From positions 3,658,001-3,722,000 of the forward strand of contig JAQQWL010000002.1 in NCBI GenBank assembly GCA_038363925.1: a stretch of 64,000 nucleotides of DNA, written 5' to 3'. A program made the position numbers and the translations under genes. This DNA comes from Apiospora phragmitis (taxonomy: Eukaryota > Ascomycota > Sordariomycetes > Amphisphaeriales > Apiosporaceae). This document shows positions 24,632 to 37,970 of this stretch, piece by piece (the first letter of the stretch is position 1; every line of letters begins with the position of its first letter). The notes below the pieces were generated by a model. It had not been told where the DNA came from, searched no databases, and saw only the letters and a program-made list of their open reading frames with translations.

Positions 24632-25050
24632 ATGGTCTACACCCTAACCGTCCACATGTACGCCAAGGACGATGCCGAGTGCATCGAGAAGCTCAAGCTC
24701 AAGCTCATCGAGGCCGCCCGCGTCTACCGCAACGACAAAGGAGACCGTCGACTGGTTCGTCATGCAGGACGTCAAGGACCCCCGCGCCTTCACCGTCGTC
24801 GAGCGTTTCGAGCAGGAATCTGTACAGTCTACCCCCTCTACCAACGCGACGGCGGCAGCCACACCACCAACCAAAGATGCACCGAGCTGACTAGGCACCC
24901 GCTGCTGTAATATAGAGCCAGAAGTATCACTTGGAGAACCCGTACTGGAAAACTTTCGACCCGTATGTCATTCCTCTGTTGGCCAAGGACATGGACCTGA
25001 GAAGACACGAGGAGCTGGATACCAGCAAGGATGTCGTTGTGCCTCAGTAA
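24632..25050 (+). CDS. Small ABM-domain (dimeric alpha/beta barrel) protein; one frameshift near 24749
   Basis: Probable antibiotic-biosynthesis-monooxygenase-fold protein; substrate unknown. Exons 24632-24821 and 24916-25050. After correction it has 107 residues: MVYTLTVHMYAKDDAECIEKLK, given here only in part as MVYTLTVHMYAKDD, then VDWFVMQDVKDP, AFTVVERFEQES, SQKYHLENPYWKTFDPYV and a tail ending KDVVVPQ. The alternation of strand and amphipathic helix and the VVERFEQE...HLENPYW core fit the ABM family. The spliced length (325 nt) is one base over a multiple of three. The run GACAAAGGAGACC near 24749 has one A too many; without it the frame reads NDKETVDWF. A minimal ATG-TAA occurs upstream at 24499-24504, inside the donor of a possible leader intron. 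Confidence 0.75.
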
Positions 25051-25576
25051 GCCATCTACTAGATATAATATGAGCAGATAGGGCTAGCATATATGGACGG
25101 GCTCAAAACAGAAAATCTCTAAGTATAGGTTTGCTGTCACCGTGGATTCTACGTACAATGCAACCACATCACGGATTCGACTATACATGCGTGAAGCCAA
25201 AGTCATACGACTACTTAGAGAAAGAAACCACCGACACATTGAATGCGCCACGGTATATGCTACGAGGTCTCTTGGGAGTTATATAGAACATGTCACAATC
25301 ACAAGCTGAACAGGTGGTTATTTTATACTTTTTTCATTAGGTGCTCTAGAATAACTAGGGAAATCTGTAATGGGTATAGTATCCCCCGACACACACGTAC
25401 CCGCGATATTAGGCGAGTAGGTGTTCACTTATACAGGTAAACAAAAGAATGTGAGCGTCTTAAGGCATGCCACGAGATCAGAGTACTGCCCCGCGATGCT
25501 AAGAGTCCGTCACAAGTAGGAATCCCCCAACGGTGCTGGCGATCAATTTGCGCTGCCCGTCTTATGGCGGGGCTGT
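25051..25576. other. Convergent intergenic region (ABM / PMA1)
   Basis: This holds the 3' UTRs of the ABM gene (+) and PMA1 (-). No further feature could be supported. Confidence 0.5.
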
Positions 25577-28486
25577 CTATTGAGACTTCTCGTGTTGGGT
25601 GGAGACACGTTGGAGCGAAACAACTGTGACACATGTTAGTCAATTGACCAGAGGTAATGTGAGTGTAGATAGAGGTTATAAACTTACCGAAATCCTCGAG
25701 AGATCGCTGCTTCTGGTTGCCCTTGGGCGACTTGCCGTGCATCAGGTTGTCGAAGCCGACACTGTCCTGGAGCATGTAGTAGACACCTCCCATGATGCAG
25801 AAGACACCGAAGGAGAAGATCCACACACGAACGACAGCGACGATGGAGGTAGGGTCTCCGTGCTCGAACCAACCCCAGATACAGAAGCAAGTGGCGACAA
25901 TGTCGACAATAAGGACAGCGCCAGACAGCTGCCAAGAAGGCATGGAGGACCAGAAAGGACCGTTGGCACGAGTGATGAAAATCAGCCAGTTCTCAGTGAG
26001 GGAGACCTGAAGGAAGACGACCTCGTCCAGGTTACCGAAGTTCTGGATGATACCGCCGTGGATACCCTGGTCAGAAATACCGCCAGCGTACATAGTGGTG
26101 ACAGTGATCCAGGTACCGACGGCCAGAACGACACCGAGAAGGACGGACATGCCCCAGAGCTTGGGCAGGTTCCACTTAACGGGAGACTTGAGAAGGGGGC
26201 GTTGTCGTAGGCAATGGCAAGGGTAGCAACATCAGCGAAAATGGCGATGAAGACGACGAGAATGATGTTCAAGCTGCGGTTCAGAATAGCAATCCAGAGA
26301 CCAAGGTAGATCTCAAGATGGATGGACAGAGCAATTCTGTAGACAACGTAGGCGTACATTCGGTGGAAAATTTGACGGGAAGTCTTGAGGGCATCAATAA
26401 TGGCACCAAGACCGGGGCAAGGAAGACGATATCGGCAGCAGAGCGGGCAGCGTCGGAGGCACCCTCGACAGCAATACCGGTATCAGCCTTCTTCAGGGAG
26501 GGAGCATCGTTGACACCATCACCAGTCATGGCAACGAGGTAGCCACGCTGTTGGAGAATCTCGACGACGTTGTACTTGTGCTGGGGGAAGACCTCAGCGA
26601 AGCCGTCAGCAGCCTCGACGAAATCGTAGACCTCGGAACCAGGCATGTCACCACCACCACCGAGACCAAGGCGCTCAGCGTTGTAGACGTTGGTACCGAG
26701 ACCGAGTTGGCGGGAAGTCTCACGAGCGATACCGACGGCATCACCAGTAAGCATCTTGATGGACAGACCGAGAGATTTGGCTTCGTTGATAGTGCGGGCG
26801 GTATCGTGACGAGGAGGGTCAGAGCAGGGCATGATTCCGAGAATCTCCCAAGCACCCTCACCTCGCTTGCGGGCAACACCAAGAGAACGGAAACCACGGG
26901 TGGCGAACTCAGCAACCTTGTTCTTGTAGGCCTGGTCGACCTCCTCGGGAATGGGGTGGTCCTCCTCGACAGTCTTCAGGACGAAAAGGGGAGCACCCTT
27001 GACACAAGTAATGACCTCACCCTGGGGAGAGCGGACGATGGCGGTAACCTTCTTGGAGACAGGGTCGAAGGGGAAGAACTGCTCAACGTGGTACTTGGAC
27101 AGGACACCCTTGGCGCGGGGGTAGTACTTGAGGGACTTGAGGAAAGCCTTGTCGATGGCATCAATACCCTTCTTCTTGCGAGAAGCAGCCAAGCAAGCAG
27201 TGAGCATGAGGTCCTCTGGGTCAACGCCGGCAACAGTGTAGGGCTCGGAAAGAGACAGCTTGTTCTTGGTCAGGGTACCGGTCTTGTCAGAACAGAGAAT
27301 CTCAACACCAGCCAGAGACTCGATAGCAGACAGCTTCTGAACGATAGCCTTCTTCTTGGCGAGGTAAGCAGCACCGACAGCCATGGTGGTGGTAACGACG
27401 GCGGGAAGACCGACGGGGACACCGATGATAGTGATAGCCAGGGTGAAGCGCAGGATATCGACAATAGGGTTGGATCGGTAGAACGAGGAAACCCAGACGA
27501 CCAAGTTGGTGAGGACGACGAGAACCAAAAGCACAGTGCCGATACCGTTCAGGACCTCAGTGAAGTGACCAGTTCCAGAGTTGGCTTGGTTGACGAGAGC
27601 AGCGGCACGACCGACGAAGGTGTTGTCACCGGTGGCGGAGATAACGACGAAGGCCTCACCACGCTTGACAGAGGAAGAAGCGAAGCACTGGTCGCCCTTG
27701 TGCTTGTCGACAGCGAGAGATTCACCAGTGATGGCAGACTGATCAACTTGAAGGAAGGCATCCTCAGTGACGATGCGACCATCGGCAGGGATAATGGTAC
27801 CCTCCTCGACTTGCAGGATATCACCGGGAACGACTTCGGGGGCCTCAATCTCCTTCAGGGTACCGTCACGGAGGACGACAGCCTTAAGAGCGAGGGTCTT
27901 CTTGAGCTCATCAACAATGGAACCGGCCTGGAATTCTTGGACGAAACCAACGGCGGCGTTGAGGAGAAGCAGACCACAGATGACACCGAAATCAATCCAG
28001 TCCTCCAGACCGGCAGCCAGGACGGCTGCGGCCTCCATGACGAACTGGATAGGACCGACGAAGTACGAGAAGAACTTGAGAATCAAGTTCTCCTTCTCCT
28101 CCTTCATCTGGTTGAGACCAAACTTTCTACGGCGGCTTGTAACTTCGCTTTCTGTAAGACCCATGCTGCGAGGTAGTTAGCATATACAGCGGCATTGATG
28201 TGGGGATATGGGGTATATCTTACCGAGTATCTGTCTGAAGCATATCTTCGGGGACAGTACGGCCGGCGGCGGGGCTGACGTCACCTTCCTCCTCATCCAA
28301 GTCATCGCCACCATCTTGGGACTCGAGGTCCTCAATCAAGGCGTCAATGTCCTCGTCTTCGTCCTCATCGTTCTCGGCCTTGACCTTGGTGGGGGCAGGG
28401 TCGGCGTGGCGTTCCTTCTCGTCGAACTTGCCGGACTCAATGTTTGTGTTCAGCGCCGGTGCGCCGGCAGGTTGTGACTCAGCCAT
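25577..28486 (-). CDS. PMA1: Plasma-membrane H+-ATPase (P-type), two frameshifts
   Basis: Pumps protons out across the plasma membrane using ATP and energises nutrient uptake. Exons on the minus strand: 28486-28224, 28165-25688 and 25623-25577. The acidic N-terminus ([15 protein letters not shown]) precedes the actuator TGES motif ([12 protein letters not shown]). The phosphorylation site follows in [11 protein letters not shown], then the MLTGD and [10 protein letters not shown] hinge motifs, the membrane bundle, and the short regulatory tail ending VSTQHEKSQ, as in Neurospora. About 929 residues after correction (920 in Neurospora). The spliced length, 2788 nt, is two short of the corrected length. 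One C is missing from the coding strand at 26414-26417 (after DIVFLAP) and one at about 26190 (in NAPFSKSPVKW). As written, the frame is lost before the last six membrane helices. Strongly biased codons create long antisense open frames that should be ignored. Confidence 0.96.
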
Positions 28487-31400
28487 GGCTGGCGAGTGTG
28501 TATTATTATGGTAAGCTGAAGAGCTTCCTTGAGGTGATGCAATTGTTGTGTAAAATTAGGTCGCAATCCCAGGATGCTAGGTGTGTACGAGAGTCGGCAA
28601 ATCCCAAAAGGAATGCTGAAGAGATGCTGAAGAGGTCTTCTTTAGGTTGTTGTCCAGGATTATAAGGTCCAAAGGAGAAGAGAGGAGAGGCACGTCAACC
28701 TAGTCGTCCGTTCTGACAGAGGCGCGTAAGGGGAAAAGGAAGGAGGAAAAAGTGTTAGGAAGGGAAGAGACCTCACTTATAAAAGATGAGGGCAGGTGGA
28801 GCACTGGTGAACGGAGAAAGCAACACAGAAGCGCAGAATGCCTTCCCACGGCGCTGCCAAAGTCCCAAGCTGCTTTGGTCGAGCAGGAAGTGGCCAGTGC
28901 AACTGATTAGCGTGGAGATTTTTTTCTCGGTCGAGGCTACCTTGTCAGGTACGGAACGAACGTTGTGATCGGAGGTACCGGCTACCGTGCACAGTGTGGT
29001 TAGTGTGGTGAAGTGTGGTGTGTGTGTCTGTCCAACGAATGTTTTTCTTCCCGCTCTGGTGCTTGCTCGCTCTTTGTACCTGGGGGGGATACCTTACTGG
29101 AGATACCCACGGTAAGATTGCTACCCCAGTTAGGAAATAAACACTGCGAGAGCCAGGGTAATCTCTCAATCCAAACAAAGCTCCAATGGCGTAATGAGGC
29201 CGGTGTTACCTTTCTGATGCAAGAATTACTGCCCATTTCCCCAGGGGGAACACCCAATTCTAGATGGAATACAGTTCAATTGCTTTCGGATTTTACTTCT
29301 TTGCACTTTTTTTTTGTGTATCTTGTCCTCTGCACCACTGGACGGAATAACTATAATTATTGAGTTTGCAGGACAAAAGATGAACGATTCTGCTTCTCTG
29401 TCTGGCCTGGTTGAGCACGGGTACTGTTTGTTTTCTGTACGTACCTGAGATGGCTCTCTCGTTCATCCATCCGTTCCATCCATACCCAGCCTAGTCGAAA
29501 AGAGAAAAAGCTTGGAGCTCCCACCGAAGGGCCCCACCCCCTCTAGCGGCTTTCGCCAATCATCGGCCTCGCCCTCATGCCTGCTCAGCGCGAGCGTGCC
29601 AATCTTATGAAAAGGGTAAGGAACAAAATCGCGCAAACCTGGGTGCATCTGACTCTGACGTCGGCGGAAGAACGAAGGAACATGGGATTGGAAGAGGTTG
29701 GGCAAGGGAGCGTAGGAGAGAGGGAAAAGTCATGGCGCCAGAATGCGACAGTGCCCTCTACAGTGTACAGTCCTAACGGCGAGGGTAACACGAGGAGGTC
29801 AGTCATATCATCCAGATGTCGTATGTATGTACAAGTGCATTCGAGCCGGACGAACCCTGGTGCCTGGGCTGCTTCAGGTGCGTGCTTGAGCCTTGATCGA
29901 TCAATTACCTGCCGATTTGATTTGATTTGCCTTATTACCGACCGTCCCGAATGTGCCCATCGTGAACCTCATCTCCATGCGTTAGTTGGCCGGTACAGTA
30001 AGTGGTCGGCACCTGGCTGCTTCCATCCTGTTTTCCAGAATCTGCACGGCTACTGTCGACTTAGGGGATCGTTGCTATTGTTGTTTTCCTCCTCGCTCAC
30101 TCACCTATCCTTGTCCCCTTTTCTCGCTCGCTCTCCTTTTCCTCCAGTCGTTGTCTCCTCGGCCCCATCAGTCCTCCAGAAGTCGAGTCCATATTTTGAG
30201 CTTCCCGAGCTAGCTCCCAGTTCCGGTTGCTGCGAAAGACGGCCTTCGCTGCGTGCCCCATGCCATATCATGCATGATCCCTGCTCATATATACAGCTAT
30301 TGACCCTGCTTCAACCTGGTGCCCAGATGTCGACTCGACCCCTCCCCATTCATCTACTGTACAGCACTGCAACCTACATTAGTTCTAACCCACATGGGTT
30401 CCTATCCTGCTTGTTCCTGTTAAAATAGCTCACACTCCACGCTTTCTCCATGTGTGAACTATCGGCTGCACACTGTCGAGGCCCATCTGGACCTGGAGCC
30501 ACGCCCATTTGTCGTACTGTACGGTCCAATCAAGTGTCAATAAGTCAGTGGCTCGAGAGATCGTCCATCACTTACTCGCATTTGCAAGCCACGAGATTCA
30601 TACCAAGAGCCCTGTGTATCACCATAAATCCTTAGATGGTCCCTTATTCAGAACACGCCAAGATTGTTATCTATCATTCCTCCCCCATGTTCCCATTGTA
30701 CGTACATATTATTTGACCAAATCCCTCATGGCCGGCCCGTTATTGTGTGAGAAATACAAACCGCCGTACAGGCGAATCGGAAGGGCTGGGCGAAGCCCGT
30801 ATCCGAAAAGATCACCATATCAATCAATATGCCGGGTGAGATACGTCATTATATGCGATCAGCATCACTCTATATTCACATTGACTGTACAATGGCCTGT
30901 GCCTGTGAGGAAAGATAGTCTTTCGCCCACGAGCAATCATTCATCGGTAACGAATATAACCCAGTTGCCCAGCCAAATAGTGAGATGTAGTGGGCTACCA
31001 GAACAGCAACCCCGGATATCGCCTCCAGAGTGCCAATCGTTCCGTCCCGAACTTGGAGTTTAGTGGACTCACATGGTCTTGGTCTTGGAGACTGTCATAC
31101 GCCAGATCCCACGAAACGGTGAGGCACACGAGGGGAATATTCGTTGTGGCGGCGTCCTCGTGCTGGCCAACGGGATGCCAGGGCAGCTTTAGCAAGAGGT
31201 GTGCTACGGTCGGCCTGGCCGCCCGGTTTTGGCCGCCACCACGGCAACTGCTTGTTTGGTGTTGAACGCATAAGATGAAGTTTTTTTCTTGTTATTACTA
31301 CAGAACTACCTTGCCTGCCCTACTGGCCTTACTTGGTGTGAGCGATATACCGGCTAACAGTGAGCGCCTCCGGCAATCACAAACAAACTTTTTCTGGAGA

Positions 31401-34400
31401 CGGCTGAAAGAGCTCTTCGGTCTCGCGACTTACTAACAGAGAGACAAATGCGGGCAAGATGGTCAGTTCCAACAAATCATGGAGCCGATTGACAGCTCAC
31501 TATTGGTAGCACTGGCCAACGACAGCAATTCTCCGACGTTTGGGCCGAAGGTGCTTGTCGTGGCTCCGTGCTAATCAGTGAATCAAGGGCTTCTCAACTC
31601 CAGTTCCCCGAGTCGTTGATAGCACTAGCGACTCGATCTGGCCTGTCTAGCATACATACATACATCCTAGGCCTGCATGTACACCTGCTAAGCACCCAGC
31701 AGCTAGGGGTCTTTGCAGCAGTCCCAGTACAATTTCCAATGGAATCCATCCCATTCAGGAAGCGCAATGCGGGCAAGGCTCAAGCGAACACCAAGCTCGC
31801 CATCATCTCTGCCGTCTTCGTGGAGAGAGACTGCGCACCCCACAAGGCCCCATTCTTTCATAACCCAATCATATCGGCCCTAAATAATGAAATATTAAGG
31901 GAAGGGACTTCCTTTATTAAACTGGCAGGGATCTCCGAGTGGCATCTCTCTCGGTTTTTTTGGTTTTTTTTGGTTTTTTTCGACGCTAGCACGGCTAGAC
32001 ACTCTATCAGCCGGAAATTTCGCCTTGCTCGCTGGTTTCACGGGCATTGCGCGGGATTTACTCGCTATTGCCCGTCCACCCAAAAAGCTCCAGCCGCATG
32101 TTCCGATCGCCCTACATCTGGCCCTATCTGCCTATTTTGCAACATTCCACAGCCTTCTATGTATGTACAATGACCGTGCTTGCATCCCCACGGATGCCAT
32201 CCTCGTCACCGAAGTGTTGTCAGCGCGGACGGCAATCGGACTTTCGGCACTGGGTCCAGGTCGAGCGTGCCTCGGCCCTAGCCAGCAGGCCCCTTGTCAC
32301 CCTTTTTCCGCCTCACCGCGCGCGCGTCTCCACGCCTGCTGAACGTTGGGCTTTCCTTCACGCGCATTCATTGGAGGGGCGCGTATGGAAGAGCCCGTAC
32401 GCTCTCCGTACTACGTTGTACCTTAGTATGGAGTGCCTTTGCATATGGTTCGGATATTACGCCCACCCACGATAAGAAAGCTTGGCATCCACCCTTTCTT
32501 ACTTACACTGATAATTGAAATGCGTTGAAGAGTGATGTGGGATGTCTACAGCCGGATCGTCCGCGCGATTTTCTGCTCACCGCCCTCCATATCTGACAAT
32601 GATCGAACCCTCCCTTTCAATAAAGCCCCATTCAAGTAGCTATAGTCAACTCGTCGACGATCTCCTTTTTCTATGCGGTGAGAAGTTCCCATGGCATCCA
32701 AAAGATCGCGGGCCTTCCCCTGAATGAGAACAATAACAACCTCGGCCGTCAGCCCGGGATGTCTAATCCCAGAGCGTTGCTAATGGCAGGGTAGACCTTC
32801 CTACAGTTTCTGAAACCCCATCTGAAGCTTATTTGGCAACTAAGCGACGTCGAAACATCGGTGGCTGCCCGTTGGTAAGTAGGTAAACATGTTTTGTTTA
32901 TGGGCAGCAATCAGTCATCACCTGCGACAACGGTCATCAATGTTTGTCCATTCTGTCATCTGTCAACTGCTTCCTTTATTTAGCCTTGGTGTTTCCGATT
33001 CAAATGAATTCAACCCTAGTTTTCATTGCCGACCCTTCATCTCTCTCTCCCCCACGCTTTTCACGCTCAATCTGCAGGATAAGGTTTAGAGATGTCTGCT
33101 ATCCTGAAGTCTGTTCTGTTCCGATATTTGCACTCGTTCATCAAGGTTCTTCTCTGATCTAGTATCTGCATCTCATCTCTTGTAGATCTAAAGTATTCCG
33201 ATAACCGTAAGTGCGGGATCTCTAGTAGCTTCGGCCATGCATATTGAGGCGAGAGAGTTATCCAGTCTTAAGGTTTTTCTCGAAAAGATGTGCTGCTTCT
33301 GGCCACATGCAGCGAAGAAGTCGGTCCAGGCCCAGCCAGTCACGTCCTCCCAGATGCGTACAATCGGTATCCCCGAGTCCGGTGAATTGAAGACAGCCTC
33401 AGCCCTACAGCGAATGACGTTATTGGCGCCGTCTGAAGGACGGTGGCGGCTCTAGAAAGGAAATTGGTTGCAGACGCATGGAGGGCGCATGGGCTCGTGA
33501 GGGCGTATTGCGCATGATACAGTTGTGAAAGACCCGATTAACCGACCGATGGACAGAATCTGGGGCGGAAATGAAATCCATGTTCATGTTCATCTTCGTG
33601 TCCATGCTATGACTGTCGCCGCGGATGCTGCCGACGGCGTGGAGAGACATGTGAGAGCAAGCAGAGTGCGTCGCTATCGTATTAGCTCACTTCAATGTGA
33701 CCCGTCATCTTTCCAGGCATTACCTGTGCCGTTCAAGCTTCACAAGCTTTGCGAAAATCTTGGATGATTACGTTCTCGCTTCCGCGCTGCGCAATAATGT
33801 GATGCGATCGATGCCCTCTTGCCAAGTCCGAAAAGCTCGGGCTTCACTGCAAGCGCGATTATTGAGGCCAAGTATTGGGGCCAAGACTGCTTGCCAGATA
33901 ACGATCGTCGCCTTTCCCCAAGTATTTCCCCCGAGTTGTCCCATACAGTCTCCCTATCTTGGCATTTGCAGGCTCCGCCTCCGCGCAACTTGACGTATTT
34001 TATTGCGGCGCCGGCGGCTCTCCCCTGTCCCCCTGGACTACAGCACCAACCAACGCGCGATGCTCCAAGAAGGTCCTCAGTTAGGTACTGACCGACTGGC
34101 GCGTGCATATTACGTCGCCTACCCAAAGCCTCTGCCCGGGTGGTTGGTTGGTGAGAGGCGGCGCACGCACCGAGTCTATCCCGTTGGGCGCCTTGCCTTG
34201 GCCGTGTGACCTCTTGGCCGCCCTCGACATTCCTGTCCGCCAGTACTCCGTAGAGGGGCAGACTATTGCGCCTTGGCAGAAACTCAATATCATGCTGCGC
34301 CCTCTGTAGGGCATCCTCTCCTCCAGGCCTATGCACTGCTGTGCTGTGATGGTGTGCCGCGCTGCGATGCTTGGCGCTCTTCCAGCCTGGGCGGCACAAG

Positions 34401-37400
34401 GAGGGTAGAACAACCAGTCCGAGACATCCTTCTCTTGGCATCTTCGTCGCGTGGTGGGGGAGAGTTAAGTTTGTACATACTCCGTACATATATGCGCAAC
34501 ATGTGTAGCCTTGCGTCTTTGTCCGACGTTGGCGGTTTGCGTAAGTGTGACTACTTCCTTAATTGGTCCGACGCTGTAAGCAGCAATGATTGTCACGCTC
34601 CGGGCGTCTGGCCTCTTATCAGAGACACCCGGCTTAATGCCCAGGCGGCTTCCTGCCTATGTCTATCTGCCCTTCAAACCCTACATTTATAGATAACGTG
34701 TAGTTGGTTGTTGGTCTATCTGCTTCTGTATCTGCTAGCTAGATGTACATAGCGTCAGGGCAGGCCGGGTAACACCGAATCACTCCTCGCCCGTTTTGAT
34801 GACTTGTGCAGTGGGAAGAGGGAAGGAGTATATCTGCCGGCCGGCAGGGCTTATGTGATGCACTCAATCTTTCGGTACCGTCGATCCTGTGCTTACTCCC
34901 ATCTGCTTGGCGGTGATCGTGCGTTACGACACAGGCTCACATCCGGGAGTCGCCCGAATCCCTTCTTGGCTGCATCGCGCAGTACGACTCCAGGTTTCTT
35001 CGCTAAGCTCTTCTCTTCTGTTCAGTACTTACCGCTCTTTTCCCTTTCTTTTGTTATTTCTACTTTAACTCTTTCTTACTTAGTTGGCTTGGCTTGGGTT
35101 GCCTGCGACTGTCCTGTCGGAAATGATAATTAGGTAGTTGTAAGGGACCGGCGGTGGCCTTAATAAAAGCATGATAGTTAGAACATCGCCAAGCAATTTT
35201 GTATCAGGTGAACTTGTAATGGCAATCTCCCCTGTTTGTTCGAAGTTACGAGCACGCTTTGGTGAACCGTATGCTTACATAACATGTATGTTTCATTGCA
35301 TCTGAGCTTTTGCCCGTTCGCGGTGTATGTTCCGTTCCTTGGCTATCATATCGGCCCGTTGTTGAAGTATGAAAAGGAGACAATAGCTGTACGGAAATCG
35401 AACCGTTGATTTGATAACACTTGAAGGCGATATACTGTAGTACGCACGACAAGTATAGGTATAAGTCGATTTCGGCTTAGAGGACTTGTAATTGACAGCA
35501 CTGTTAGTTTTTTGGTTTTCTTTTTCCGGCGTTTCGAGTGTTCGGTTCGTTTAGCCTCAGACGAAATAAGAGATTTTGAATTCGAATGTTCAATTGGCAT
35601 ATCCGAAACTGTGTGGTCCTATGTAACTTGTGATAGGTCTACAGTCATGTTGTATTTGCCTGGGTATGAGACGAAAGTAACTCCTGCCAAGGCAAGGGCT
35701 ACGAGTCTTCCGAAGGAATATAGTGAAAACCCTACCCTATACGATGCCGCTTACTAGATCAATTGTGAACGTGTTCCCAGTAGGAGGTGTATCCAGCATT
35801 AGTGCACATGAAGTCGAATCTAAGTGCCTATATGAACAATATCAAGAGACGTGCCACTGTACTTCAGACGTGTAGGTGTCGCCTACGAGGACTTGCCAAG
35901 CAGGCAGCTTTAACGGAACATGTGCTCGTTGGAATTATATGATGATATACACGATGAGACCCAATATCCTGGCCAGTATATAGGTCTAACTATGTTGATT
36001 GGTCATGTCCATGATCCATCCAGCGTACCTGTCGCCGAAACGGGTGTTGTCACACTCATGGTAATATAACGTCTTATTGGCATCAGAAGGCGTAGCTTGA
36101 GCCCGGGGTACAGAAATGCCTGTTGTCTAATCTCGTCCCTGGCCGTGACGTTTTCTCACATCGTGCATGCGTCTTGTAATTCTACTTCGCCCTCTGCTAA
36201 AAGAGGGACCAATATCTTTTACAACATGTAGTAGGTGGGCCAACATGCTCCGGGACACGAAATGCAGTATTTGAACTATTAGGCAACTGTATTTCGTTGG
36301 ATTCCGAATGTTGATATAATACCCGCAGAATCCAGACCATATCTCACCTGATCCAATAAACGCACCACCATCTGCATCGACAAGTCTGGAGAGACGGCAA
36401 CAACATCCGCGATCTCCTCTGGCGAGGGATCAACTGAGCGGCTAGCCCTTGAGTATCGATTTATGCTCACTACGAATAGTAGACGGTGTGTTGGTTTGAA
36501 GACAGCTGTACCCTGAGGTCAGGAGCAGGCGATTGTCTCCCCTGGAAACCCTCGGCTCCAGAGAAACACTCCCTCTGGTGGTATCTGCTATTAGCTGGAT
36601 GTGATACTCAGCTATCCTCGCTCGGTATGGAGCTGCGGAAGCATACTATGCTGTACTCGTGTTCATCGCCACGGTGCGTTGACATATATGTGAGAAGAAA
36701 CGATCCAGTCCAGTCGCTTGGACGGACTCCTGATCCAATATGAGCTTAGAATCCGTTTACGATCGACTACACAAAATCGATGCATGCTGTCAAGGTCTTT
36801 GTCAAAGCGACCTTTAAGTATACTTCGGTATGTACTTCTGCTCCCTTGACATTTAGCAGGCAGAACATGGAACTTCATAACAAGTAGGAACTTATTCACT
36901 GGCTGACCAAATACCTTTGCTCAGTCGAGCAGCCAACAACCCAACCATCAACACAATGCACAGCGCTTATACCGAGATCCCATCTACATGACTAACTAGC
37001 ATCTTTGTCCATATGGAGTGTGGAGACCGGCCCAGATTCCGAACATGCAGCGAGGCAAGTGGGTAGATGGATGCACTTATGGACTCATCTGACGTGGCGG
37101 CGAACTAGCCAGCCAATACCAACCAGAACGGAGAAGCCTCCGTCGCGCATTTGTGTAAATAAAGGTTGCGTACAAATGGACACATCCTACCCGTTGAAGG
37201 CGGGTTCAAGCTTCACTCTGTCGAGAGCGAATAGACGACGAATCACAAACTACTACACAAGACATGCTGGACGATATCGACGTCACCTCACATAATACCG
37301 ACGAAGCTCTGGTGCCATCGGCGAGAACTGACGGTGAAACGGTCTCTCGGACGATTAGAGCAATATAACGATACGATAAGTCCAATACTTCATAGGGAGC

Positions 37401-37970
37401 TTGAGCCTGGCGGGCATCACGCCACAGCACCTGTTTAACAACAGGCCGTAACCGAGAGCAAATACCTGACACGAAGCCCAGGCACTAATGGTCATATGTG
37501 GGTTCCTCTCGCCCCAGCGCCGACCCTGCAGGTTCCCCAGACCATGCCAGAGAGATGAAACCTGGAGAACCTAACGGGTCGGGCCTCACGGCTGATGCGG
37601 ACCTCGTACGGTGGAACAAACATGGCGGGTGAAGTGGACTCCCCTATAACATAACAACTGGAGAAGAGCTGAGCAGGGAGAATGCCGGTGACCGCTATGG
37701 TGGATGTATTCCACCACGCTTAATCTTGTGTTATTTCTATTAAATCTTTTGGCGGCTTAAATCTCCTTTCGGCAAAAAAAAGCCAGTTTAGTAAGCAGGT
37801 CGGAGCAACAGTGAAGGGAAAAAACAGGAAACAAACAACTGGCATGTCGGAACAGCACAGCATACGCGTCTATAATCAATGATATCCCTCATGGAATGCG
37901 TCGTGATCCATTTCTCCTCAAGGGCCAAGTCCCAGAAAACAAATCACAACCGATATCCGTAAAACGCCGC
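28487..37970. other. 9.5-kb gene-poor region upstream of PMA1
   Basis: I could not support any gene, tRNA or intact mobile element here. Open frames of 180-280 codons (for example around 29577-30428, 31568-32173 and 33740-34489) have no protein-like pattern and no splice structure. The right end of the list of features is the PMA1 promoter, with TATAAAA at 28779-28785 on the plus strand. Simple features are phased T-tracts at 31953-31980 and TACTCCGTA motifs at 34243-34252 and 34478-34487. Two short protein-like stretches, 36279-36470 (-) and about 37220-37390 (+), could be relics. The part below about 28487-30400 is probably the PMA1 regulatory region; the rest is unexplained. Confidence 0.45.

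Noticed and set aside
26551..28176. 541-codon open frame antisense to PMA1
   Set aside because: It is the mirror of a highly codon-biased gene. PMA1 motifs on the minus strand fully explain the region.
29577..30428. 283-codon plus-strand open frame
   Set aside because: It is low-complexity Ser/Leu/Pro from C/T-rich DNA, with no domain or codon pattern like the real genes.
33740..34489. 249-codon minus-strand open frame in the gene-poor block
   Set aside because: Its composition is random-looking, with many Arg/Gly/Cys/His, no recognisable motif and no neighbouring exon.
35385..35470. Possible tRNA on the minus strand (TTCGATT loop)
   Set aside because: Only a partial T-stem was found. No matching acceptor stem or A-box lies at the right distance.
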